64,000 nt of DNA from Candidatus Accumulibacter similis (GCA_013347225.1 CP054595.1:3468415-3532414), one strand, 5' to 3'. Shown: positions 9,586 to 18,431, counted from the first letter of the stretch. Numbers and translations: made by a program. Notes: generated by a model from the sequence alone, not told the origin.

Positions 9586-9856
9586 CCATCTCCTTCCCAC
9601 CTTGTCGGCGGTTGCCGCGGACAGCGCCAGCGGCGGGACGCCACGACCCCGGTGTTGCCGCCAGCAGGGCGGCGACCGAAGCCGTTCCCGGTTGCGGCGC
9701 AGCATTCGGGACAGCATAGCGACCGACCGCAACGGCGTCAAATTCGCGTCTCGCGCACGCTGCGGCCAAGCATTGCGCCGGCACGCGGATCACTGCAGTG
9801 CCAGCCAGCACCACCTCCACCGCCCAGGCTCTGGCTGCCACAGGCGGCATCACGGC

Positions 9857-10330
9857 TCAGGGCTCGTGATCGGCGCGCGCCGCCGTCCGCCCAAGGCTCT
9901 CGATGACGCTTGTGGCGAGGGCAATCTCGCGCAGGAAGCAGGCAAGACCAGCAATCAGTGACAGCATCGCGGCGACGAACAGCGCTGCGATCAGTCGAGA
10001 GAGGTCGATCTGCATCTCGGCACCGATAAAGAGCGCGGCGACGACCAGGCAGATCAGCAGTTCGCAGGCGACGCACAGGCTGATCGCCCAATGGATCATC
10101 CGCGCGCGTCGCGACAGCGAGACGATGGTGGAGAACGTCTGCCCCCGCTCGAGCGGCGGCAGCGGTTCGGCGAGCAGCTTCTCGAGGACGTGGAAGCGGT
10201 CGATCACCCGCGCCAGCCGGTTGGCCAGAACGCCCAGCAGGGCGCCGACGCCGGCCAGCAGGAATACCGGCGCAACCGCGAGTTGGATCACCTGCGCCAC
10301 CGACAACACCTGGTTCGAGAGCGTGAGCAT
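9857..10330 (-). CDS. DUF2721 family membrane protein
   Basis: 157-residue inner-membrane protein. A hydrophobic segment at about residues 14-36 (VIQLAVAPVFLLAGVGALLG) is followed by a charged cytoplasmic stretch with RLARVIDRFH, then two further membrane helices near residues 80-103 and 112-133. The layout and the R(L/V)(A)RxIDR signature match DUF2721, a family of unknown function common in Betaproteobacteria. It is separated by 271 bases from the Nudix gene and is divergent from the DUF3300 gene. No role can be given. Confidence 0.85.
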   Translation of the reverse strand: MLTLSNQVLSVAQVIQLAVAPVFLLAGVGALLGVLANRLARVIDRFHVLEKLLAEPLPPLERGQTFSTIVSLSRRARMIHWAISLCVACELLICLVVAALFIGAEMQIDLSRLIAALFVAAMLSLIAGLACFLREIALATSVIESLGRTAARADHEP

Positions 10331-10794
10331 GAACAGACCTCCTGCCTGCCGGTGTTCCTGTCATCGAAGAGTCGCGCGCCCCCATGGGGGCAGCAGCTGG
10401 ACTCTAGCCGACTGGCGGCGCAGGCGCAAACACCGGCGGCCTGGACTTGCCGCCGTCGCCCATCGGTGGTCGCGGACGACGCAACGGCGGCGCGGGTGAG
10501 CGGTGGCAGCCGCGACAACGACCCTGAGCGATGATCAGCGATTTCGACTCGGAAGGCGCGGCCGAGCGGCTGCAGCGCAAACGGATCGGCGCAATCAACG
10601 CATCGTCGCCGCGGCACTGTCCGAGCCGCTGTGATGGCTGCCCGCCGTCACCGGCGCCGGGGATGCCTGCGAGGACCTCAGCGTGCAACGCGGCTGCGGC
10701 GGGGCAGCCCGGGCGCACCTGCATTGACCGTCGTCACCGCCGGCGCGATACTTTCGGCCTGGCTTTCCCGCCCTTCGCCCTCGAGGACACAACG

Positions 10795-13362
10795 ATGATG
10801 ACGACGACACCCATGCCGGCGCCGCGCCGACTCGCCTGCCTGATCGCAACCGCCCTGCTTGGACCGCTGGGTTGTGCCGGCCAACAGCCGATGAGCCCTG
10901 GGATGCAGGTGATCGACGTCATCCCCGGAAGTGGCCCCGCGGTGACGCCGAACAGTGCGCCCGCGACCGCCGCCGGCGCCGCTGCAGACGCGGCCGGGCA
11001 GCCGCCGCTGGCCGACCCCTGGCCACGCCAGGTCGTGCTGGCCGGCACGACGGCACTGGTTTACCTGCCGCAGGTCGACGGCTGGCAGAACGGCACGCTC
11101 AACTTTCGCGCCGCCGTCGCGCTGCCGGGCAGTGGCACGGAGCAGCAGACTTTCGGCGTCATCTGGGGCAGCGCACGCACCGCCGTCGACCGCACGACGC
11201 GCAACGTCAGCCTCGAAGACCTGACACTGACGCGGGCGCGCTTTCCGACCCTCGCCGACAATGGCCTCGCCTACCTCGATCAACTGCGTCAAGCCCTGCC
11301 GGCAGCGATCGGCAGCATGTCGCTCGACCTGCTGCAGGGGCAGCTCGCCGCCTCGCAGACGGTGAAGCCGAAGAGCGTTGCGGTGAGCAACGAGCCGCCA
11401 CGGGTGATCGTCAGCCAGAGCCCGGCAATCCTGGTGCCGATCGACGGCAGCCCGGTGATCCGGACGGTCGACGGTTCCCGTTTCGAGCGGGTGATCAACA
11501 CGCAGGCGCTGATCGCCCGCCCGCGCCAAGGCAGCCCCTGGTACCTGCACGTCTACGACGGCTGGCTGGCTGCCGCGTCGCTCGACGGGCCGTGGCTGCC
11601 GGCCGGCGAGACACCGCGCGGTTTGGCGGACTTGGCGCAACAGCTCGCCGGCAAGGGCATCGTCGACCTGCTCGATGGCGGGCCGAAGGCCGACCCGAAA
11701 CCATCGCTCGCCAGCGGCGCGCCGACCATCTACGTGACGCAGACGCCGGCCGAACTGATCGTCTTCAAGGGGCAACCGAACTTCGTTCCGATCACCGGCA
11801 CCGGCCTGCTCTGGGCCGACAACACGACTGCCGATGTGCTTGTGAACACCGCCAACGACGACTATTACACCTTGCTTTCGGGCCGCTGGTATCGGGCGCC
11901 CTCGCTCAACGGCCCGTGGACCTTCGTCGCCGCCAACGCGCTGCCGGCGGATTTCGCACACATTCCGAAGGACGTTGCCGCCGGTGTCGTCCTCGCTTCG
12001 GTCGCCGGAACAGCGCAGGCGCAGGAGGCGCTGATCGCCAACTCGATCCCGCAGACGGCAGCCGTGCCGCTGCGCAACGGTCCGAGCTTCACGCCGTCCT
12101 TCGACGGCGCACCTCAGTGGCGGTCGATCTCCGGGACAGCGCTGCAGTACGTCGTCAATGCCGCGACACCGATCATCCAGGTCGGCCCGAACGCCTATTA
12201 CGCGGTGCAGGCCGGCGTCTGGTTCACCGCCAGCAGGCTGACCGGGCCATGGACGGTCGCCAGCAGCGTCCCGGCCGCGATCTACGGCATTCCACCCAGC
12301 TCGCCACTGCATTACGTGACCTATGTCCAGGTCTATGGTGGCAGCGATGAACTCGTCTATGTCGGCTACACGCCGGGCTACCTGGGAACGGTCGTCGCCC
12401 CTGACGGCGTCGTTGTCTACGGTACCGGCTATACCTATGCGCCCTGGATCGGTTCCGTCTGGTACGCCACGCCGTACACCTGGGGGCTCGCTGCCGCACC
12501 GATCTACAACCCTTACATCGGCTTCGGCTTCGGTTTCGGCCTCGGCCTGGCCACCGCCGCCTGGGCCGCGCCCTACTGGGGTGGCGCCTACTACCATCCA
12601 GGCTATTGGGGCTATCCCTGCTGCGGCTCGGCCAGCGCCAACGTCTACGGTCACTGGGGCAACACCGTCTATTCCGGGACGCGCAGCTGGTACGCCAGCG
12701 CCGACGGTCGCGTCGGCACGGCAGCCGCCGGCACCTACGCCAATACGCGCACCGGAACCACCGGCTCCTATGCCGCGGGGCGCAGCTACAACCCCTACAC
12801 TGGCCAGGCGACGCGCGGCTACGACCGTACCTTCGACACTGCTGGCGGCAGCAGCGGCAACATTGCCCGCGCCGGTTCCTACAACGCCGACACCGGCCAG
12901 CGCTCGTATGCCTCGAGTGCGACGGTCACCGGCCCGCAAGGCAGTTCGCTGTCGAGGACGGCAACGGCGACGGCGGGACCGCAGGGGGTCGATGCCCAGC
13001 ACACGGTCAGCGCCTACGACGCCAAGACCGGTGAGAGCAGGAGCTACACCTCGAGCGGCCTCTTCGGCGACCACTATGCCGGTGCCGACGGCAACGTCTA
13101 CCGCAGCGGCGATGGCGGGTGGCAGCAGCACGGTGCCGGCGGCTGGCAGTCGGCCAGCGGCGACACCGCGTGGGCGGACCGCGAGCAACAGGCGCGAAGC
13201 AGCTATCAAGGCGGCGGGGGCGGCGACCGTGCCGCCGGTGGCTGGGGTGGCGACGATAGCTGGGGCAACCGCTTTGGTGGCGGCAGCAGCTTCGGCAGCC
13301 GCTTCGGTGGCGGCGGCTTCGGAGGCGGCGGCTTTCGCGGTGGCTTTGGCGGCAGGCGCTAG
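10795..13362 (+). CDS. Large DUF3300-type lipoprotein with Gly-rich tail
   Basis: 855-residue exported protein. The signal sequence ends in a lipobox-like LLGPLGCAGQ, so it is probably lipid-anchored. The central part contains repeated blocks with the pattern WY-x-Gly-x-WF-x-A-x(n)-L-x-GPW (near 11540, 11890 and 12220). A Trp/Tyr/Gly-rich region follows (YTYAPWIGSVWYATPYTWG, GFGFGFGLG), typical of DUF3300-like proteins. The last 250 residues are Ser/Thr/Gly repeats ending in GGFGGGGFRGG. Cell-surface or periplasmic location is likely, with unknown function. ATG 10795 was chosen over an upstream in-frame start because the signal peptide starts here and GAGGAC precedes it. Confidence 0.85.
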   Translation: MMTTTPMPAPRRLACLIATALLGPLGCAGQQPMSPGMQVIDVIPGSGPAVTPNSAPATAAGAAADAAGQPPLADPWPRQVVLAGTTALVYLPQVDGWQNGTLNFRAAVALPGSGTEQQTFGVIWGSARTAVDRTTRNVSLEDLTLTRARFPTLADNGLAYLDQLRQALPAAIGSMSLDLLQGQLAASQTVKPKSVAVSNEPPRVIVSQSPAILVPIDGSPVIRTVDGSRFERVINTQALIARPRQGSPWYLHVYDGWLAAASLDGPWLPAGETPRGLADLAQQLAGKGIVDLLDGGPKADPKPSLASGAPTIYVTQTPAELIVFKGQPNFVPITGTGLLWADNTTADVLVNTANDDYYTLLSGRWYRAPSLNGPWTFVAANALPADFAHIPKDVAAGVVLASVAGTAQAQEALIANSIPQTAAVPLRNGPSFTPSFDGAPQWRSISGTALQYVVNAATPIIQVGPNAYYAVQAGVWFTASRLTGPWTVASSVPAAIYGIPPSSPLHYVTYVQVYGGSDELVYVGYTPGYLGTVVAPDGVVVYGTGYTYAPWIGSVWYATPYTWGLAAAPIYNPYIGFGFGFGLGLATAAWAAPYWGGAYYHPGYWGYPCCGSASANVYGHWGNTVYSGTRSWYASADGRVGTAAAGTYANTRTGTTGSYAAGRSYNPYTGQATRGYDRTFDTAGGSSGNIARAGSYNADTGQRSYASSATVTGPQGSSLSRTATATAGPQGVDAQHTVSAYDAKTGESRSYTSSGLFGDHYAGADGNVYRSGDGGWQQHGAGGWQSASGDTAWADREQQARSSYQGGGGGDRAAGGWGGDDSWGNRFGGGSSFGSRFGGGGFGGGGFRGGFGGRR

Positions 13363-13516
13363 CGGGCACCACGCTACCGCCGCAGAGTCAAGGTCGCTGG
13401 CGGCGACCGGCAAGCCGTCCCGGCCCACGTCCCAGTGACATCCCGGCCATGCGTCGGAATCAGCGTCGGACAACAGCGCCCGGCAAACGGCGCATGTTCT
13501 CAGCGCGGAGGATCGC

Positions 13517-13846
13517 ATGCAGCGCGTACCATCAGGAATCTTCGTCCCTTCGGCTCTTGCCCTTGTTGTCGGCGGCTGCGCCAGTGAGCAGCAGATGCTT
13601 GCCAGCGAGCAGGACCAGGCGCTCCTGACCGCGGTACGCCGTGGCCAGTTCGAGATGTCCTGCCCGACGGCACGCGGCGTCGTACTCTCGGCCAACCTGC
13701 TGCAGCCCGTCCTCTGGAACGGCATCGAGCGCGCCGAGTACACCATCGGCGTCGAGGGCTGCGGCCAGAAGGCGACCTACGTCACGGTGTGCCCGTTGGG
13801 CTCGCCGGGCTGCGTCGCGGTCTCGGGCCGCAACCTGGCGCAATAG
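13517..13846 (+). CDS. Small putative lipoprotein
   Basis: 109 residues with a signal peptide ending in VVGGCASEQ, a good lipobox. The mature part has four further Cys residues (SCP, GCGQ, VCP, GCVA) that could form two disulfides in the periplasm. GGAGG lies six bases before the ATG. It follows the DUF3300 gene by 154 bases on the same strand and might be co-transcribed. I do not recognise the family. Confidence 0.75.
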   Translation: MQRVPSGIFVPSALALVVGGCASEQQMLASEQDQALLTAVRRGQFEMSCPTARGVVLSANLLQPVLWNGIERAEYTIGVEGCGQKATYVTVCPLGSPGCVAVSGRNLAQ

Positions 13847-14110
13847 CCATGACCGAAGCACCGGAGCCGGGTCGGCGTCAATCACGGCAGCAGCAGCGCG
13901 CCGAGCAGGCGTGCGCAGCCTGGCCCACGACCACGGCCGGCGGTCGCCAGCAGAGCGGGAGCGGCGACCGTGTCGTCCGGCAGGTGTCCGCCGGCCTCGG
14001 CGCCGCCTGCAGCGAGCGGCAAAAAGCTCGGCAAAAAAGGTATCATTCGCCATCCGCAACGCAGCGATCGCCCGTCCTCTCCTGTTCAACGGTCTTGCAA
14101 GGAGTTCAGC

Positions 14111-14554
14111 ATGTTCAAGCAACTTTCGTCCCACCTTTCAGCGTTTGTCTTTGCCCTTCTGCTGACCGCCTGTGCGGTGCCGGGCCAGCAGCCCGGAGAG
14201 GTGGAGATCCGCAGCGGGGTGATCGAGCAGATCAGCTTCGTCGAACTGCAGAGCACCCACCACCAGGGAGTCGGCGCAGTCGTTGGTGGTCTGGCCGGCC
14301 TTGGCATCGGCAGCCTGATCGGTGCCGGCACCGGACGTGACGTGGCAATGGTCGTGGGAACCATCGGCGGCGCAATCGCCGGCAACCAAATCCAGAAGAG
14401 ATACGACCAGCCGGTGCAGGGGCAACAGATCATCGTCCGCACCAGCAACGGGGTTCTGGTTTCGGTGACCCAGCCAATGAACGCGTCCCTGTTCCAGGGT
14501 CAGCGCGTCTTCATCGAGGGCAGTGGCGAGGGCGCTCGCGTCGTCCCGCGCTGA
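14111..14554 (+). CDS. Glycine-zipper 2TM outer-membrane lipoprotein (SlyB/17-kDa antigen type)
   Basis: 147-residue lipoprotein. The signal peptide ends in LLLTACAVPG (lipobox). Residues about 53-97 form a glycine-zipper hairpin: VGAVVGGLAGLGIGSLIGAG, then VGTIGGAIAGNQIQKRYDQ. A small beta domain (QIIVRTSNGVLVSVTQ) follows. This is the arrangement of SlyB/PcP and Rickettsia 17-kDa antigen-like proteins, which sit in the outer membrane and help envelope integrity. AAGGAG precedes the ATG by seven bases. The upstream 260 bases hold no gene. A TATCAT box at 14041 could be a promoter -10. Confidence 0.88.
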   Translation: MFKQLSSHLSAFVFALLLTACAVPGQQPGEVEIRSGVIEQISFVELQSTHHQGVGAVVGGLAGLGIGSLIGAGTGRDVAMVVGTIGGAIAGNQIQKRYDQPVQGQQIIVRTSNGVLVSVTQPMNASLFQGQRVFIEGSGEGARVVPR

Positions 14555-14625
14555 TCGGCGTTCAGCAAGCACAGGGCGTCTGTCGGCATCGCCGCCGACG
14601 CCCGCCCCCCGGAGCAGCAGACCGA

Positions 14626-15039
14626 ATGCCGCATTCTTCGACCAGCCCCGCCCTGCCCCCTGGCGCCAGGCCGCGAGTTGCCCTGCCGGCGACGCTTCAT
14701 GGCGCTGTTGTCGCGCTCTGCGCCGTCGTCATCGGCACTGCCTGCGCGCCCGACGCCTGGCGACCCGACAGCCGCTATGATGCCTTTCTCGACCGCGTGC
14801 AGGATCGCTGCGGCAACCTCGAGATCGGTGGCCGGCGCATCGGCGCCAACCTCATAGAGGGTCCAGATTCGTACTTTCTCGACCTCACCTCGCGCTACTT
14901 CCATCGCCAGATATCGCCGGAGAACTACGCCGGCGCGCTCGCTGGCTCGTTCGCCGGCGACCCCGGGTCGCCGGCGATCAGTTGCATCCTCAGCGTGCCG
15001 CGGGGCAGCGACCCGATGCCGCCGGCGCTGATGCAGTGA
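14626..15039 (+). CDS. Putative lipoprotein of unknown function
   Basis: 137 residues. After a Pro-rich start, a hydrophobic stretch ends in VIGTACAPDAW, a lipobox-like site. The mature part contains RYDAFLDRVQDRCGN and YFLDLTSRYFHRQISPENYA, which look like helices, and a second Cys pair candidate at ISCILS. I do not recognise the family. It is last before the tRNA gene, 71 bases after the glycine-zipper gene on the same strand. The start is uncertain, because the first 20 residues may be untranslated. Confidence 0.65.
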   Translation: MPHSSTSPALPPGARPRVALPATLHGAVVALCAVVIGTACAPDAWRPDSRYDAFLDRVQDRCGNLEIGGRRIGANLIEGPDSYFLDLTSRYFHRQISPENYAGALAGSFAGDPGSPAISCILSVPRGSDPMPPALMQ

Positions 15040-15060
15040 TCCGCCGCCGCTCCTCAAGCG

Positions 15061-15089
15061 TTGTGCAAGGGCCGACAACCTCGTAGAAT
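15061..15089 (+). promoter_or_regulatory. Sigma-70 promoter of the tRNA-Gly gene
   Basis: TTGTGC at 15061-15066 and TAGAAT at 15084-15089 with a 17-base spacer, ending 10 bases before the tRNA 5' end. Position and spacing fit a housekeeping promoter for the tRNA. Confidence 0.7.
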
Positions 15090-15099
15090 GGCGGCCTTC

Positions 15100-15173
15100 G
15101 CGGGCGTCGTATAATGGCAATACCCTAGCTTCCCAAGCTAGAGCCGAGGGTTCGATTCCCTTCGCCCGCTCCA
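15100..15173 (+). tRNA. tRNA-Gly, anticodon CCC
   Basis: Seven-base acceptor stem GCGGGCG (15100-15106) pairs with CGCCCGC (15163-15169), and TCCA is encoded at the 3' end. The anticodon stem CTAGC/GCTAG encloses the loop TTCCCAA, giving anticodon CCC. The T arm is AGGG-TTCGATT-CCCT. All arms are intact. ICEclc-type elements use tRNA-Gly 3' ends as integration targets, and the integrase gene follows within 250 bases. Confidence 0.96.
15154..15173. other. Putative left attachment site (attL) of the ICE
   Basis: The last 20 bases of tRNA-Gly are where a tRNA-targeting tyrosine recombinase would cross over while restoring the gene. The matching right copy is beyond the window, so the exact core length cannot be set from this sequence. 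Confidence 0.6.
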
Positions 15174-15192
15174 CTTCGACTTTCCAGGGACT

Positions 15193-15280
15193 TCCACCGA
15201 AATCCAAGGAGTGTTGTAAGTAGCTGATCCGGTTAAGGTTTATCCCCTTTCCTCGATCTAGTGACGTCCAGCGAAATCCA
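15193..15280. repeat. Direct repeat pair TCCASCGAAATCCA next to attL
   Basis: TCCACCGAAATCCA at 15193-15206 and TCCAGCGAAATCCA at 15267-15280 differ at one base and are offset by 74 bases. Their position just inside the attachment site suggests integrase arm-type binding sites (inference). Confidence 0.55.
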
Positions 15281-15289
15281 CTGACAGCC

Positions 15290-15320
15290 GGTACAAAACG
15301 GTACAAAAAGTGGTACAAAA
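15290..15320 (+). repeat. Three direct GGTACAAAA repeats upstream of the integrase gene
   Basis: Exact copies at 15290-15298, 15300-15308 and 15312-15320, spaced 10 and 12 bases, about one helical turn each. They could bind integrase, an excisionase or a regulator of the integrase promoter. The role is inferred only from spacing and position. Confidence 0.6.
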
Positions 15321-15409
15321 TGCGGCGAGCCTTCGTTCCGCATTGTTGCTGGAGGAGCCAGGGCCCGGTAACGAACATGGCATCCAACTCGCTTTCAGGA
15401 GTTGGACAC

Positions 15410-17335
15410 ATGCTCACCGACATGACGGCCCGGCAGGCCAAGGCCACCGGCAAACCATACACCATCGCCGACTTCGATGGTCTCTACCTCCATGTCTCAG
15501 CCGTTGGCGGCAAGGCTTGGCACTTCCGCTACACCTGGATGGGGCAACGCGCCCGCATCTCCCTGGGGAGCTACCCTGAGCTGTCGCTGCGCGAGGCGCG
15601 GGAACTGCGCGACGAGGCGCGCTCTCTGGTCGCCAGGGGCATCAACCCGCGCACCGAGCGCAAGCAGAAGCGCCAGGCCATCAAGCTCGCCGGCGAGAAC
15701 ACGTTCATGGCGGTCTACGAGAAGTGGATGGAGCACCGGCAGCTCACGCTCGAAGAGGGCCGCCAGAGCTCGCTGGAGCAGATTCGCCGCGTCTTCAAGA
15801 AGGACGTCTTCCCCTACTTGAAGCGGCTGACCATCTACGAGGTCACCCGTCCACACCTGCTGGAGGTGATCGGCCGCATCGAGAAGCGCAACTCGCTGTC
15901 GGTGGCCGAAAAGGTGCGCACCTGGCTCAAGCAGTTGTTCGACTACGCGATGGTCGTCATCCCGGCCATGGAGGCCAATCCGGCCACCGACCTGCACGTG
16001 GTCGCGGTGCCGCTGCCGCCGGTCGAACACAATCCGTTCCTGCGCATGGCCGAGCTTCCCGTGTTCCTGCAGACCCTGCGCAAGTACCGCGGCATGCTGA
16101 AGACGCAACTGGCGATCCGCCTGCTGCTCCTGACGGGTGTCCGAACGGGGGAACTGCGCCTGGCCACGCCGGATCAATTCGATCTGGATCGTGGGCTGTG
16201 GATCATTCCGGTCATGTCGCTCAAGCAGCGCAAGATGCTCACCCGCAAGAAGCGCAAGCGCCCCACCGACATCCCGCCGTACATCGTCCCGTTGTCTGTC
16301 CAGGCGATGGAGGTCGTCCGCTACATGCTCGAGGACGTCAAGCCCGCGCAGAAGTACCTGTTCGCCGGCGTCAAACGCATCAGCGACCGCATGAGCGAGA
16401 ACACGCTCAACGTTGCCCTTAAGCGCATGGGCTACGAGGACCGGCTGACCGGCCACGGCATCCGCGCGACGATCTCGACGGCCCTGAACGAACTGGGCTA
16501 TCCGAAGGTCTGGGTGGACGCCCAGCTCTCGCACGCCGACCCCAACCGCATCAGCGCCACCTATAACCACGCGGAATACGTCGAGCAGCGCCGCGTCATG
16601 ATGCAGGACTGGGCCGACCGCCTGGACCTCTTCGAGCAGAACCAGGTGCAGGTCGCCAGCATGCACCTGACCATCCACCTGCAGGGCCTGCCGACGATCG
16701 CCGGGCAGCAGACCACCCCGCTGCCGACACCTGGCCAGCACGCACCCATCTTGCTGGTGGCGCCCACCGAGCAGGGCATGCCGACGATTGCACCGGCGAC
16801 GCAGCGCCTGTCGGCCGTGGAGATGCCCGAGTACGCGCAGCCAAAGTTCTCGGACCTGCAGCGCGAGCGCCTGAAGCTGCTGGAAATCTTCGAGGGACCG
16901 GACAACCTGGTGGTGGCCGACTACGCCAAGCTGGCCGGCAAGTCGCGCCGCTGGATCACCTACGAGATCCAGGCCGGCAACCTGCTGTCGATTCAACTGG
17001 GGAACAAGGGCCAACGTGTTCCGGTGTGGCAGCTCGATCCGCTCAAGCGCCAACTGGTCCAGGCCATCCTCAAGCAGACGCCCCGTGGAGTGGATACCTG
17101 GGACATCTATCACGCACTGCTGCGACCGCATGACGCTCTGGGGAGCAGGCCGCCCATCGAGGCGGTGACGCCCGAGAACATGAAGATCGCCGTGCTGGTG
17201 GTCGTGGAGCAGTGTTCGCAACGAGAGGAGTCACTGGCTCCGATGTCATACCCGATCGAGGTGCGGCAGAGCGTTCAGCAATTGGTGCAAAACGCAATCG
17301 CGGCTGATGCGGCGCTGCCTATGGTGAGCGACTGA
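15410..17335 (+). CDS. int: Tyrosine-recombinase integrase of the ICE, with C-terminal extension
   Basis: 641 residues. It inserts and excises the element at tRNA-Gly. The N-terminal DUF4102-like arm-binding part (FDGLYLHVSAVGGKAWHFRY, then LGSYPELSLREARELRDEAR) is followed by a core-binding part and the catalytic domain: Arg245 in TGVRTGEL, HGIR (His349, Arg352), His375 in LSHAD, and Tyr385 in ATYNHAEY. All catalytic residues are intact. Residues about 470-641 form an extension with an HTH-like segment (VADYAKLAGKSRRWITYEIQ) and ALGSRPPIEAV, which recalls MbcA/ParS-type antitoxin domains. ATG 15410 was chosen because AGGAG precedes it and family members begin MLTD; ATGs at 15320 and 15377 would add an unusual leader. 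Confidence 0.95.
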   Translation: MLTDMTARQAKATGKPYTIADFDGLYLHVSAVGGKAWHFRYTWMGQRARISLGSYPELSLREARELRDEARSLVARGINPRTERKQKRQAIKLAGENTFMAVYEKWMEHRQLTLEEGRQSSLEQIRRVFKKDVFPYLKRLTIYEVTRPHLLEVIGRIEKRNSLSVAEKVRTWLKQLFDYAMVVIPAMEANPATDLHVVAVPLPPVEHNPFLRMAELPVFLQTLRKYRGMLKTQLAIRLLLLTGVRTGELRLATPDQFDLDRGLWIIPVMSLKQRKMLTRKKRKRPTDIPPYIVPLSVQAMEVVRYMLEDVKPAQKYLFAGVKRISDRMSENTLNVALKRMGYEDRLTGHGIRATISTALNELGYPKVWVDAQLSHADPNRISATYNHAEYVEQRRVMMQDWADRLDLFEQNQVQVASMHLTIHLQGLPTIAGQQTTPLPTPGQHAPILLVAPTEQGMPTIAPATQRLSAVEMPEYAQPKFSDLQRERLKLLEIFEGPDNLVVADYAKLAGKSRRWITYEIQAGNLLSIQLGNKGQRVPVWQLDPLKRQLVQAILKQTPRGVDTWDIYHALLRPHDALGSRPPIEAVTPENMKIAVLVVVEQCSQREESLAPMSYPIEVRQSVQQLVQNAIAADAALPMVSD

Positions 17336-17389
17336 AAGGCATGCTGTCGAACGGTGAACTACCGGGAAATATCTGCGGGGGTGCCGAGG

Positions 17390-18040
17390 TCAGGCGGCTT
17401 CGGTAGCCGCCACCTTCACCGCCCGTTCGGCAAACCGTTCGACAGCTCGTGCCGATCCGTGGGGCTTCCGTAGCAACTGGGTGCCGATGAGATAGGGGCC
17501 ATTCGCCAGTGGGCGCATGGCGACACCCCAGCCGTGAGCCCGTGCGATCTGCGAGCGGGGCGCAATACCGACAGCAAAGCCTGCCGCCACCTGTACCGCC
17601 AAGAGATCAAAGGATGTGACCTCCTTGATAGGATGCATTTCAGATCCGAAGCGCGCAGTCACCTGCTGGCTCAGTCCGTCACATGCCCGCAGGCACCAAT
17701 GAAGCAGCGGATAGCGGAGCAAGGCGTCCAGCGGAACTTCGGGGTACGCAAGCAACGGCGAGCGCAGCGGAACCGCCAAGGCCAGTTCGTCTGCCCAAAG
17801 CGGCTGTGCGTACATGGCGAAAACAGTTGTTGTGGCCGCCAGCGCTATACCGGCGTCGTAGGTGCCGTCCTCGATACCACGGATCAAATCCCTGGCGGCA
17901 ACCTCCTGCGGCAGGATGATGGTCGCGGGCTCCTCTGCGCGTTGCAGGGCAAGCACACTCGCGAGCCGTGGCGACAGTGTGTCGGCCGACACGGCGAGCT
18001 TCAGAATCGGTGTTTGATCGGGAGCACTCAAGGGTGTCAT
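17390..18040 (-). CDS. LysR-type substrate-binding domain protein lacking a DNA-binding domain
   Basis: 216 residues that align only with the effector-binding half of LysR regulators: LKLAVSADTLSPRLASVL, GIEDGTYDAGIAL, DELALAVPLRSPLLAYPEVPL and VQVAAGFAVGIAPRSQIA. The N-terminal winged helix is absent, and no such domain is encoded in any frame just upstream. It is divergent from a small XRE-type repressor, with an inverted repeat between them. The pair may act together as a split regulator near the integrase gene, or this may be a truncated LysR gene. It ends 54 bases from the convergent integrase gene. Confidence 0.75.
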   Translation of the reverse strand: MTPLSAPDQTPILKLAVSADTLSPRLASVLALQRAEEPATIILPQEVAARDLIRGIEDGTYDAGIALAATTTVFAMYAQPLWADELALAVPLRSPLLAYPEVPLDALLRYPLLHWCLRACDGLSQQVTARFGSEMHPIKEVTSFDLLAVQVAAGFAVGIAPRSQIARAHGWGVAMRPLANGPYLIGTQLLRKPHGSARAVERFAERAVKVAATEAA

Positions 18041-18081
18041 TTCATCCTGGAAATCTGGGCACGCGGCCCCCTTGCCATGAT

Positions 18082-18136
18082 AGCAAGAGTTAAATTTAAC
18101 GTGGTTAGAAACATGGCGATATTCGACGCTCTTGCT
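18082..18136. promoter_or_regulatory. Inverted repeat between divergent regulators
   Basis: AGCAAGAG at 18082-18089 and its complement CTCTTGCT at 18129-18136 frame an AT-rich stretch containing the palindrome TTAAATTTAA (18090-18099). This is the shared promoter region of the LysR-domain gene and the XRE gene. The repeat could be an operator. Confidence 0.4.
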
Positions 18137-18137
18137 A

Positions 18138-18431
18138 ATGCAAAAGCGTACTGTCCAGCGAGGCCGCCCTGTCGGATCGACAACCTATGAACCTGAACCG
18201 GCCTTGGCCTTTGGCCAAGCAGTTCGTGCGGCCCGGATGGAACAGGGGATGGCTCAGGAAGAGCTGGCAGCCTCGGCAGAAATCGAGCGGTCCCACATGG
18301 GCAAGATCGAGCGCGGAGAACACATGCCCACGCTGGCGTTGATCCTCAGAATCGCCGTGGCGCTGAACAGGAGTGCCGCGGATCTGATCGCCGCGACGGA
18401 GAAAAACCTGCGCTCGGGACCGAGAACCTAG
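18138..18431 (+). CDS. XRE-family HTH regulator
   Basis: 97-residue DNA-binding protein. The helix-turn-helix spans about residues 24-78 (FGQAVRAARMEQGMAQEELA, then SAEIERSHMGKIERGEHMPT), the classic Cro/C1-type fold, followed by LALILRIAVALNRSAADLI. There is no effector domain. It is divergent from the LysR-domain protein and probably controls that promoter region and ICE functions. The ATG at 18138 is used; a TTG six bases upstream is also possible. Confidence 0.88.
   Translation: MQKRTVQRGRPVGSTTYEPEPALAFGQAVRAARMEQGMAQEELAASAEIERSHMGKIERGEHMPTLALILRIAVALNRSAADLIAATEKNLRSGPRT

Noticed and set aside
13391..13405. Hairpin GTCGC-TGGCG-GCGAC after the DUF3300 gene as a terminator
   Set aside because: A stem is possible but no T run follows, so intrinsic termination is not supported.
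10678..13746. 1022-codon open frame on the minus strand
   Set aside because: It lies antisense to the DUF3300 gene, whose signal peptide and repeats are clear. The frame is Arg/Ala/Val-rich and lacks a recognisable fold, typical of high-GC antisense frames.
15290..15320. Triple GGTACAAAA as a CRISPR array
   Set aside because: Units are 9 bases with 1-3 base spacers, far too short for repeats and spacers, and there are no cas genes.
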